DNA from: ANME-2 cluster archaeon
GTDB taxonomy: Archaea; Halobacteriota; Methanosarcinia; Methanosarcinales; Methanogasteraceae
Assembly (NCBI GenBank): GCA_003601535.1
Contig: PIXW01000012.1
Span: 1 to 20,566 of the forward strand
Reading direction: 5' to 3'
Length of the DNA stretch: 20,566 bases
The number at the start of each line of letters is the position of its first letter. The first letter of the stretch is position 1. The position numbers and the translations under genes were made by a program. This document shows positions 7,369-15,014 of the stretch, piece by piece. The notes beneath the pieces were generated by a model. The model worked only from the letters and a program-made list of their open reading frames with translations, was not told the DNA's origin and ran no database searches.

Positions 7369-8597
7369 ACCAGTTGAAGATCGACGGCAACCTGATCGAG
7401 ATTCAGGAGCCCGTATCCCGGAAATATGATGCCGCAAGGATTGCGGGAAACGAGAAGCCGCACCTCTTCCACAACATCAACGGCCACCGTGTTGCTGTGA
7501 ACGTTCTCTCATCCAGGGATGCGTTGTGCACGGCACTCTGCATCAACAGGGAGGATATGGTGAAACATCTTGCATCCATCGAACCAACAGGGGAAATAAA
7601 ACTTGTGGATGATTCTCCGACAAAAGAAATCATGCGAAAACCTGATCTCTCAAAACTGCCGGTTCTTACATACTTCAAAGGGGATCCTGCGCCTTATATT
7701 ACGGCAGGCGTCCTGATTACAGAACTGGATGGGGTGATGAACGCAGCCATCCACCGGATGATGGTTATTGCGAAGGATAAACTTGCAGTAAGGCTGGTTG
7801 CGCCGAGACACACATACCTTATGCACAGGAAGGCACTGGAGCGAGGAGAGAGACTCCCTGTTGCTATTGCGATCGGGCTCGATCCGGCGGTTCTGTTTGC
7901 TGTATGCACACGTGTGCCGCAGGGCATGGAGTTTCAGTACGCATCAGCGCTCACTGGCGAACCGCTTGAGGTGTTTGAATGCGAGAATGGCATAAGAGTG
8001 CCGCACTGCGAGATCGTGCTTGAAGGGTATATCGGAAAAGAGCGCTCAGATGAAGGTCCGTTCGTTGATATCACAGGTACGTACGATAAGGTACGGAGCG
8101 AGCCAGTGATTTACTTAACAGGGATGCTTCATCGAGAAGATCCGGTCTATCATGCGATCATACCATCAGGCAGTGAACACAAACTGCTGATGGGAGTTCC
8201 GTATGAACCAACGATATTCAGTGCGGTAAACCGGGTTGCGGACGTGCGAAATGTTGTGCTGACAGATGGGGGATGCTGTTATCTCGATGCAGTGGTGCAG
8301 ATCAGAAAAGAGACCGAGGGTGATGCGAAGAATGCGATGCTTGCAGCGTTCGCCGCACATCCGAGTCTCAAGAACGTGGTCGTCGTCGATTCTGATATTG
8401 ACATCTATGATCCGGATGATGTTGAGTTTGCGATAGCGACCAGAGTGCTCGGTGACAGGGATGTGCTGATGATCACAAATGTGCGTGGGAGTTCACTTGA
8501 TCCGATGTGCTCGGATGACGGTACGACCACGAAGATCGGCATCGATGCGACCATGCCGCTCGGCGAGGAGGAGCGGTTCATACGAGTTGTGGAATGA
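7347..8597 (+). CDS. UbiD-family prenyl-FMN-dependent decarboxylase (possible anhydromevalonate phosphate decarboxylase)
   Basis: 416 residues, in the size range of archaeal UbiD homologues. Seen: RLVAPRHTY (149-157), CEIVLEGYI followed by EGPFVDITGTY (221-246), the segment that carries the catalytic acids, VYHAIIPSGSEHKLLMG, VVVVDSDIDIYDPDDVEFAIATR and the closing VRGSSLDP...KIGIDATMP. UbiD enzymes need prenylated FMN from UbiX. In most archaea a UbiD homologue decarboxylates trans-anhydromevalonate 5-phosphate to isopentenyl phosphate in the modified mevalonate pathway, the most likely role here (inference). The ATG lies inside the end of the dmrX-like gene, and AGGTGA precedes it by a suitable distance. 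Confidence 0.9.
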   Translation: MSFRSFINQLKIDGNLIEIQEPVSRKYDAARIAGNEKPHLFHNINGHRVAVNVLSSRDALCTALCINREDMVKHLASIEPTGEIKLVDDSPTKEIMRKPDLSKLPVLTYFKGDPAPYITAGVLITELDGVMNAAIHRMMVIAKDKLAVRLVAPRHTYLMHRKALERGERLPVAIAIGLDPAVLFAVCTRVPQGMEFQYASALTGEPLEVFECENGIRVPHCEIVLEGYIGKERSDEGPFVDITGTYDKVRSEPVIYLTGMLHREDPVYHAIIPSGSEHKLLMGVPYEPTIFSAVNRVADVRNVVLTDGGCCYLDAVVQIRKETEGDAKNAMLAAFAAHPSLKNVVVVDSDIDIYDPDDVEFAIATRVLGDRDVLMITNVRGSSLDPMCSDDGTTTKIGIDATMPLGEEERFIRVVE

Positions 8598-8625
8598 TTG
8601 TTGGTTAGCTAACACCGTTTCATGC

Positions 8626-8823
8626 GTGTTCAGGTGGGGTGGAGAGAAGAGATTGATTGAGGAGGTGGAAAGGAGAGGATTTGTCTATTCAGAAAGAGCG
8701 CGAAGGATCTTCTTGTTTACAAGGATGGTTGAAGGAGAAAACCGCATGGATAAACCAGAACCAGACCTTCATTTCAAACTCATGTATTCGGCAACCATTA
8801 AGAACCCATCATCATACTATTGA
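8626..8823 (+). CDS. Possible small protein of unknown function
   Basis: In the 229-base gap between ubiD and polX one frame stays open to TGA 8821-8823 and reads like protein, with mixed charged and hydrophobic residues (RLIEEVERRGFVYSERARR ... FTRMVEGENRMDKPEPDLHF). Possible starts are GTG 8626 and TTG 8653; no ATG lies near the beginning. I do not recognise it. A competing open frame one base shifted gives a less protein-like product. It may be a small gene, a decayed remnant, or chance. Confidence 0.25.
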   Translation: MFRWGGEKRLIEEVERRGFVYSERARRIFLFTRMVEGENRMDKPEPDLHFKLMYSATIKNPSSYY

Positions 8824-8826
8824 TCG

Positions 8827-10548
8827 ATGGGCAAAATCATGAACAACTCAGATGTTGCCAGAATCTTCTATAAAATGGCATCGCTATCGCAATTCCTCGA
8901 CGAGAATCCATTCAAGACGAGAGCTTATGAAAAGGCGGCAAGAAATATCGAGAGTCTTGATGTGGATATCAGACAATTATCCGGAGAGGGAAAACTTGAG
9001 ACGATACCTGGCATAGGGAGGGCAATCGCTAAGAAGATCATGGAAATCCTCGAAACAGGGACATGCAAACGATATGAAGAGATGAAGAGCGAGGTACCTG
9101 TCGATATATTCCAGTTGCTTGATATTCCGGGTATTGGTCCAAAGACGGTACAACTCGTTTACAAACATCTCGGCGTAACAACGCTAGACGAACTTGAAAA
9201 AGCAGCGGTTGAACATAGAATACGTAAACTCCCAAGAATGGGCGTGAAGCAGGAGGAGAAGATTCTCAGATCGATTCGAAGATCGAAAGGAAAGGAAAAA
9301 CGGATTCCACTCGGTATGGCACTGCCGATTGCCGAATCTGTTATGGAATACCTGAAACAATGCCCGGATGCGGAGAATATCACGCCAACAGGGAGTCTCA
9401 GAAGACGTAAGGAGACTGTCAGAGATATCGATCTCATCGCAACCTCAGATCATCCGGAGTCCGTGATCAGAGCGTTCACAACGATTCCGGAGGTAACAGA
9501 GGTGATCGGGAGCGGAACCACGAAAGCATCAGTGATCTTTCGGGATATCCAGATCGATCTGAGAATCGTTGATCGATCCTCATTCGGATCGCTTCTCCAG
9601 CATTTCACCGGATCGAAGGAGCATAACATCAGGCTTCGGGAGATAGCGATCAAGAAAGGCTTTAAACTGAGCGAGTATGGAATCACAGATCAGAAGACCG
9701 GAACACTGATGCCATGCGCGAGGGAGGAGGAGGTGTATCAGAGACTTGATCTGCCATTCATCGTTCCGGAACTGCGTGAGGATAGAGGCGAGATCGAGGC
9801 AGCGATCGCTGGAACACTGCCAGACCTCATAACATTAAATGATATCAGAGGCGATCTCCATGTCCATTCAACATGGAGCGATGGTGCGAATACCATCCCT
9901 GAAATGGTAGATTTCGCTATGCGTCTCGGGTACGAGTACATCTGCATATCTGACCATTCAAGATCAAGAACGATTGCAAGGGGTTTGAGCGAAGAGAAAC
10001 TCATCGAAAAGATAGCGGAGATCGACAGGATCAATGAAAATCTGGATGGCTTCAGGGTTCTTACAGGAAGCGAGGTCGATATTCTCGGAGACGGAACGCT
10101 GGACTATGACGATCGCATCCTTGCGATGTTTGACATCGTTGTTGCAGCGGTGCACTCCGGTTTCAGTCAGGACAGAAGAACGATGACCTCCCGTATCGTA
10201 AGAGCGATCGAGAACGAGTTTGTCGATATTCTTGCGCATCCGACAGGAAGGCTGCTTGGTGAGCGAATAGGCTACGAGGTTGACATCGACAGGGTGATCG
10301 AGGTGGCAGCAGAGACCGGTACAATAATCGAGATCAATGCATTTCCATCACGTCTGGATTTAAATGACATCAATGCAAGAAAGGCAAAGGAGTCTGGTGT
10401 GATGCTTGCGATAGATACGGACGCACACTCGGTTGATCATCTGAAATTCATGGATTTCGGCGTGCAAGTTGCTCGCAGGGCATGGCTTGAGCCAGGTGAT
10501 GTGCTGAATACGATGAGTGTTACGGATGTGCTGAAACGAGTCGGATGA
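8827..10548 (+). CDS. polX: Family X DNA polymerase with C-terminal PHP domain
   Basis: 573 residues, the standard prokaryotic PolX length. Order: N-terminal 8-kDa-like helical domain (NPFKTRAYEKAARNI), helix-hairpin-helix motifs PGIGRAIAKKI (61-71) and PGIGPKTVQLV (101-111), palm with G189-S190 and D200/D202 (TVRDIDLIA) plus D244 (IQIDLRIV), then PHP at about 340-573 with DLHVHS (H345, H347), D352, ISDHS (H377), E416, VHSGF (H443), AHPTGR (H471) and DTDAH (D532, H534). Bacterial PolX of this type fills gaps in base-excision repair and its PHP domain has 3'-5' exonuclease and AP-endonuclease activity; all metal ligands seem intact. ATG 8839 gives the more usual N-terminus. The stop overlaps the next gene as ATGA. 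Confidence 0.95.
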   Translation: MGKIMNNSDVARIFYKMASLSQFLDENPFKTRAYEKAARNIESLDVDIRQLSGEGKLETIPGIGRAIAKKIMEILETGTCKRYEEMKSEVPVDIFQLLDIPGIGPKTVQLVYKHLGVTTLDELEKAAVEHRIRKLPRMGVKQEEKILRSIRRSKGKEKRIPLGMALPIAESVMEYLKQCPDAENITPTGSLRRRKETVRDIDLIATSDHPESVIRAFTTIPEVTEVIGSGTTKASVIFRDIQIDLRIVDRSSFGSLLQHFTGSKEHNIRLREIAIKKGFKLSEYGITDQKTGTLMPCAREEEVYQRLDLPFIVPELREDRGEIEAAIAGTLPDLITLNDIRGDLHVHSTWSDGANTIPEMVDFAMRLGYEYICISDHSRSRTIARGLSEEKLIEKIAEIDRINENLDGFRVLTGSEVDILGDGTLDYDDRILAMFDIVVAAVHSGFSQDRRTMTSRIVRAIENEFVDILAHPTGRLLGERIGYEVDIDRVIEVAAETGTIIEINAFPSRLDLNDINARKAKESGVMLAIDTDAHSVDHLKFMDFGVQVARRAWLEPGDVLNTMSVTDVLKRVG

Positions 10549-11171
10549 CAATCGAAGAAACGATCAAAGATAATCTCAAAGATTTCAGTGTAACTGCTGC
10601 AATCCTTTTTGGGAGTTTTATTGAGAAAAAAGAGTACAGAGATATCGATATCATGATTGTACTCGAAACGATGGACGATATCGATTTGATAAGCGATGCA
10701 CTGTTCAATATCGATGCCCGGATCGATCCCTCATTCATAACAAGTATCGCATTCGAAGAGAACATCTCGATCGGCGATCCATTCTATCTGAACGTACTCA
10801 AAGGAAAACCAATCATTGGAAGCGTTTATATCGAACGGTGCAGAAAAAAGGCAGGCACACCATCTGGAGAGATCATCCAGCGTTATTTTGATCTATCAGT
10901 GCGTGCACACAGGAAAGCGAAGATAACAAGGGAATATTTTGACTGCTATGTCTCATGCAAATTCTTAATCGAGTATCTGATGATGAGAAAGGGGATGTAT
11001 GTGACTGATCCGCATCGATACGATTCATATCTCTGTGAACTGGGACTGCCAGTTAGTGATGAGGACATTCAGGCGATATCGCGGATACTGATGCACCGCA
11101 GAGGGGATGCGAAACTCTGTGATTCCGATGTTGAGCGTGCAATGATGGCTGTCGAGAAAATATTAGAATGA
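10545..11171 (+). CDS. MNT-type nucleotidyltransferase with helical C-terminal domain
   Basis: 208 residues. The N-terminal domain has the minimal nucleotidyltransferase signature G23-S24 ... D33-I-D35 (LFGSFIEKKEYRDIDIMIV) with further acidic residues (D57, D61) that may supply the third metal ligand. The C-terminal half (about 105-208) is predicted helical and sits where stand-alone pairs carry a HEPN protein, but no clear RxxxxH RNase motif is seen. Similar one-chain proteins include aminoglycoside-type nucleotidyltransferases and MntA-like AMP transferases; the substrate is unknown. It overlaps polX by four bases (ATGA) and is convergent with the next gene, leaving two bases between the stops. 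Confidence 0.7.
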   Translation: MTIEETIKDNLKDFSVTAAILFGSFIEKKEYRDIDIMIVLETMDDIDLISDALFNIDARIDPSFITSIAFEENISIGDPFYLNVLKGKPIIGSVYIERCRKKAGTPSGEIIQRYFDLSVRAHRKAKITREYFDCYVSCKFLIEYLMMRKGMYVTDPHRYDSYLCELGLPVSDEDIQAISRILMHRRGDAKLCDSDVERAMMAVEKILE

Positions 11172-11173
11172 TC

Positions 11174-11365
11174 TTACTCCCACTTGATCTCTACCTTCTT
11201 TGGTCTGCCCTTCTTTCCAGCCTCTTCTCTCACAAAAGCGCGCATCGCAAGCATCAACTCCTTCTCGGCGTTGTGGAGATGCTGGGCAGCCTCTGATTCA
11301 TGTATTCTCAGAATGATCTGGTATATCGGGCAGATCTCGCATGGTTCTATCTTTTCTTCACTCAT
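11174..11365 (-). CDS. Small CxxC protein, last gene of the DUF58-VWA-ArsA cluster
   Basis: 63 residues from ATG 11365, which has GGAG eight bases upstream and overlaps the end of the ArsA gene by eight bases; an ATG at 11377 is in frame but less well placed. The protein has one cysteine pair (EPCEICPIY, C9 and C12), then a long amphipathic helix (HESEAAQHLHNAEKELMLAMRAFVREE) and a basic tail (KKGRPKKVEIKW). One CxxC could bind metal only as a dimer, or act as a redox pair. The family is unknown to me. Tight coupling to arsA suggests the product works with it. Confidence 0.75.
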   Translation of the reverse strand: MSEEKIEPCEICPIYQIILRIHESEAAQHLHNAEKELMLAMRAFVREEAGKKGRPKKVEIKWE

Positions 11366-12527
11366 CGTAATCTCCAAACCTGATTTTTAGCACATCCTTG
11401 ACATATCTCGCTTCTTTTGGCTCCTTTCCTGCAAGACTGGTCGGCAGTGATATGGTTCGTTTTCTGCTTCCAACGGTTATGGTCAGTTCGTCGCCTCGAT
11501 GATGAAGATCCACATCCCCTTTGCCTATAAATGGCAGATGGATGCTCATAACATCCGCCCCCTCCTCTCTTGCGATCGTTATAGGAATCCTGTCATAGAA
11601 TATCTCTGTCGGGTCATCCTGATACAATTCTTCTGCCAGCAGTTGCAGCATCTCCATGCCGATTAATTCCCGATCGAAGAGTTTTGCTGTGGTGATCGGT
11701 ATCGGGGAGAACGACTCCTCGATTGTTTTCAGGTGCATCGATTGAATCTCCTTCCATCTGCGAAGATACGGATCATTAATCTCGTCAGGAAGGAGCTTGT
11801 TTACGATTACGTTATCGACCGACACCCCAAAGAGACAGAGATATGTGAAGGCTCGATGCGTCTCTTTTATCACCATCTTCTCAGGATTCATGACCAGTCT
11901 GACTGATGTCTGGGTGTTATCCGTTAATATGCGGCTGAACTCATCGATATTTCTGTAGAACACCTCTGCTGAATCGAAGACCTCCTCAGATGGGAGTGGC
12001 ATTGAGAGGACACGTTTCGCGACCGGTCTGATCGCTTTCACGGCTCTTCTCTCGATTCCGAAGAGATGCTTCATGTACCATCTGGTAATATCAGGAAAAC
12101 TGAGCAGCCGCAGTGTTGCGCCTGTCGGTGCGCAGTCGACGATCACCACATCGAACTCTCCCTTCTCCTGGAGCTGCTTGATCTTGATCAGGCTGAACAG
12201 TTCCTCCATTCCCGGAAAGACAGAGAGTTCCTCTGCGATCACTTCGTCGAGCCCCTGTGAACGCATGAAGAGCGTCAGATAGTCCTGAATCGTGCCCCAG
12301 CCCTCCTGAATCTCGTGCTGTACATTGATCTCATGACCCCACAGGTTATGATCGATCTTCTGTGGCTCATCTCCGAGTTCGATGTCAAATGAGTCAGAGA
12401 GGCTGTGAGCAGCATCGGTTGATAAGACCATCGTTCTGTGACCAAGTCTGGAGGACTGGAGCGCGGTTGCTGCTGACACGCTCGTCTTTCCAACGCCACC
12501 TTTCCCTGTAAATAGCAGTACTCTCAT
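11358..12527 (-). CDS. ArsA/Get3-family ATPase with C-terminal HSP20-like domain
   Basis: 389 residues. Deviant Walker A GKGGVGKT (8-15) with signature K9 and catalytic K14, switch I LSTDAAHSLSDSF (35-47), and switch II VDCAPTGATLRLL (130-142) define the ArsA/Get3 group of dimeric ATPases. Only C132 and C231 are present, so neither the zinc CxxC of Get3 nor the arsenite-binding cysteine triplet is seen; arsenite transport is unlikely. Residues about 313-386 (RIPITIAREEG...IHLPFIGKGDVDLHHRGDELTITVG) look like the alpha-crystallin/HSP20 fold found at the end of some ArsA proteins, pointing to protein chaperoning or membrane-protein targeting. The start is one base after the previous stop, with GGAGGAG as ribosome binding site. 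Confidence 0.9.
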   Translation of the reverse strand: MRVLLFTGKGGVGKTSVSAATALQSSRLGHRTMVLSTDAAHSLSDSFDIELGDEPQKIDHNLWGHEINVQHEIQEGWGTIQDYLTLFMRSQGLDEVIAEELSVFPGMEELFSLIKIKQLQEKGEFDVVIVDCAPTGATLRLLSFPDITRWYMKHLFGIERRAVKAIRPVAKRVLSMPLPSEEVFDSAEVFYRNIDEFSRILTDNTQTSVRLVMNPEKMVIKETHRAFTYLCLFGVSVDNVIVNKLLPDEINDPYLRRWKEIQSMHLKTIEESFSPIPITTAKLFDRELIGMEMLQLLAEELYQDDPTEIFYDRIPITIAREEGADVMSIHLPFIGKGDVDLHHRGDELTITVGSRKRTISLPTSLAGKEPKEARYVKDVLKIRFGDYDE

Positions 12528-12528
12528 C

Positions 12529-13164
12529 TCAATCTACTCCTCCAAAGAATTTCTTTACCTCTCTCTCATGCATCGATCGTATATATACAACAGTGCCCTC
12601 CAGTACCCTGAACTCGAAGGAATTTTCACGTAATATGTCTCTTGATCTCATCAACACCATCCAGTTCGTCTCTGAAATGGTTTCCAGGGAATCATAATAT
12701 TCTTTTGCATCGAATCCATCCCTGACCAGTTCCTCATAACTCTTTCCGGACGCTTCGAGAAGTCTTATATAAAACCACACATTCTCTCTTACGCCCTTCA
12801 GAGCCACACCTTCCATATCTTCGTCATACACTCGACCAAACTCATTCCGGGATAAAAAGAGCAGCATCGTCCTCACAATCCTCCTTGCCGCATCACTGAC
12901 ATCCCGGTCATAATCCTGGATATCGTTCTTCCTGAGTACGATATTCCTGGCTATCCCCAGGATATCGCGCTGCACCGCTATAGTCTCTTCTCTCACCTTG
13001 CCCAGATACTGCCTCCTGTATCCATCCTTCAACCTTCTTGGTATCAGGAACAATACCAGACCCTCCTCGCTTTTCGTGATATCCGCGACTGCTTTTACGA
13101 TCTCCTCTGTGGCTTTTATGTTATATTCATCGATGATACGCCATTTATTCTCGATCTCGCTCAT
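12529..13164 (-). CDS. Unknown helical protein between VWA and ArsA genes
   Basis: 211 residues from ATG 13164 (MSEIENKWRIIDEYN...); GGTGAG lies at the right distance and the ATG overlaps the end of the VWA gene by three bases. A GTG/ATG farther upstream (to 13212) would only read through the VWA gene's end. The sequence is rich in Glu, Arg, Ile and Leu, with no transmembrane segment, signal peptide or cysteine, and appears nearly all alpha-helical. No family is recognised. Its place between a membrane VWA protein and an ArsA ATPase suggests a soluble adaptor or regulatory subunit of this cluster, which is inference from position only. Confidence 0.8.
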   Translation of the reverse strand: MSEIENKWRIIDEYNIKATEEIVKAVADITKSEEGLVLFLIPRRLKDGYRRQYLGKVREETIAVQRDILGIARNIVLRKNDIQDYDRDVSDAARRIVRTMLLFLSRNEFGRVYDEDMEGVALKGVRENVWFYIRLLEASGKSYEELVRDGFDAKEYYDSLETISETNWMVLMRSRDILRENSFEFRVLEGTVVYIRSMHEREVKKFFGGVD

Positions 13165-13165
13165 T

Positions 13166-15004
13166 TCACAGCTCACCTCTTGCCCGGAGATAATAGAGCT
13201 CGAAACCGGCAAGAATGATCACGAGAATGATCAGATAGCTCCACAAATCCTTCTCTACATCTGTTTTGACAACGTCAGGTTCGAGATTGCGCACCTCCTC
13301 TGGCATCGCCGGCACCGAAAGATCGGACTCTTTTGGGTTGTACAGGTTCGCGGCAATATCCATATCACCGATCCGGTATCCACCAACATCGTCAAAGAGC
13401 AGATTATCTGTTACGATCGTACCGGTTGGCGTGACCACCTCCTGCTCTGCTCCCAGCGGATACATTCTTCCTGTTCTGACATTGTATTCATCGATCTCAC
13501 GGACACCGCTCATCCAGTCCACGATCTGCCTCCAGAAGATCGGGTAATCGACCCTCGTATGAAAATCATTCCATGCCGGATCTCCTTCGCCGAATCCGGA
13601 ATAAACAACGGTGCCAGCTCCCGATTTCCGGTATGCGAGCACCGGAGACTCATCATCTGCGACCACGACAGCGATGGATTCGTCGATCGATTTACTTATG
13701 AGATGCTTGTTCACAGAAACATCCTCGAACGCGATATCCTTTGTGAATGCGGTTGGTATCGCCGTTTTCAGCACAGCGGGCCCCTTCATCCCGGATATGC
13801 TCACAGGCAGCAGGTTATCAGTGTCAATTTTACCCAGATCATCCGATGCAAGGACCACAAGGCTTCTGCCTGAACCAACAAACGATGCAAGATCATTGAA
13901 CGTCCCTGGCAGAAGCGAATCCTTTGTGATATATCCGATCACAACGAGGTCATAATCGTCGAACGATGGGAGAACAGGTGGTTTTACAATCGTACATTCG
14001 GTATCAGGGAGTGAACTCAGTGCTATCTTCGCCGGGGGGTTTTTATTCTCGCTTATAAACAGTATCCTTCGTTTTTGTACATCAGGAATCGCAATGTATG
14101 CCCGGTCATCAACCGCTAGTGAGTCTCCGCTTTGCAGGGCAACGACCGTTGCTCCTGGCTTAAGATCAGAGAGTGCGAAGAGTTCGTTTGAATGCGGAGC
14201 TATGGTCAGGCTATCCGATAAAATTTTTTTGCCATTGCGAGATATTTTAATTGGTATTGTTTTCTTAGAATCGATATAATTTTTAATATTGCATGTGTAG
14301 CCATACCCGTCTCCTTTCCGCTCCAGTTTACCATAAGTAATTCCAATGTTATCAGCATCGTGCCCAACCTGTTTGTACGTCACATCGATTCCCGCAGCAT
14401 TCGCAAGCATCTTCGATGCTGCTATCGAGTCGGAATCGATATTTGAGAAATCAGAGATCACAACGATTGCGCCCTTCTCAGCCCCGATTATGCTCTTTGC
14501 AAGGAGGATTGCGTCGCCAATATTTGCTGTGGTCGCACATGGCTTCAGGTGCTGCAATGCAACCGTTGCATCAGACCGGCTCCCTTCCTGCAATGCGACG
14601 ACCGGAACATTCTTTGCCAGGATGATGCTTGTTTTTCCACTCACAAACCGGGTCGCAACATCCCTTGCACGATCGAATCGGCTCGGATGTTCTGCCTGCA
14701 TCGATGCGGATGCATCGAGGATGATTGCGGTATGGTCAGCGCGCACGGTCTCCTTTGCAACATAGTATGGCGATGCCATCGCAAGTGTCAGCAGGATCAG
14801 AAAGAGCAGCTGCATGATCATCAATGGATCCCTGACGATCTTTTTCAACATCGTCTGGTATCGCTGCTCCTTTCGTTCCATATCCAGAATAAACATCAGC
14901 GATGGGATTTTTATATCCCTGGGCTTTGGTTTGATCAGATACAGGATCACGATTGGAATAAGACTTGAAAAACCAAGAAGCGCCAGCGGATTTGCAAATG
15001 GCAT
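13166..15004 (-). CDS. BatA-like membrane protein with VWA domain
   Basis: 612 residues. BatA N-terminal domain with a first membrane helix (6-23) and the KPKPRDIKIPSLMF segment, a second helix at 60-80, then a von Willebrand A domain with MIDAS motif D97-x-S99-x-S101 (LDASASM) and the later VVISDFSN strand. The middle contains Ig-like and glutamine-amidotransferase-like parts (LVVIGYITKD...), and a third helix lies near 588-606 before a short tail. Such proteins sit beside DUF58 and MoxR ATPases in many bacteria and archaea and are thought to help assemble or stress-protect envelope and metal-binding complexes. GGTGAT precedes the ATG; the DUF58 stop is 10 bases upstream. Confidence 0.9.
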   Translation of the reverse strand: MPFANPLALLGFSSLIPIVILYLIKPKPRDIKIPSLMFILDMERKEQRYQTMLKKIVRDPLMIMQLLFLILLTLAMASPYYVAKETVRADHTAIILDASASMQAEHPSRFDRARDVATRFVSGKTSIILAKNVPVVALQEGSRSDATVALQHLKPCATTANIGDAILLAKSIIGAEKGAIVVISDFSNIDSDSIAASKMLANAAGIDVTYKQVGHDADNIGITYGKLERKGDGYGYTCNIKNYIDSKKTIPIKISRNGKKILSDSLTIAPHSNELFALSDLKPGATVVALQSGDSLAVDDRAYIAIPDVQKRRILFISENKNPPAKIALSSLPDTECTIVKPPVLPSFDDYDLVVIGYITKDSLLPGTFNDLASFVGSGRSLVVLASDDLGKIDTDNLLPVSISGMKGPAVLKTAIPTAFTKDIAFEDVSVNKHLISKSIDESIAVVVADDESPVLAYRKSGAGTVVYSGFGEGDPAWNDFHTRVDYPIFWRQIVDWMSGVREIDEYNVRTGRMYPLGAEQEVVTPTGTIVTDNLLFDDVGGYRIGDMDIAANLYNPKESDLSVPAMPEEVRNLEPDVVKTDVEKDLWSYLIILVIILAGFELYYLRARGEL

Positions 15005-15014
15005 CCGATCACCT

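Noticed and set aside
10545..11171. Classical two-gene MNT/HEPN toxin-antitoxin pair
   Set aside because: Only one polypeptide is present, and no RxxxxH HEPN RNase motif is visible; the neighbour is polX.
11358..12527. Arsenic resistance role for the ArsA gene
   Set aside because: No arsenite-binding cysteine triplet, single rather than duplicated ATPase domain, and no arsB, arsR or arsC nearby.
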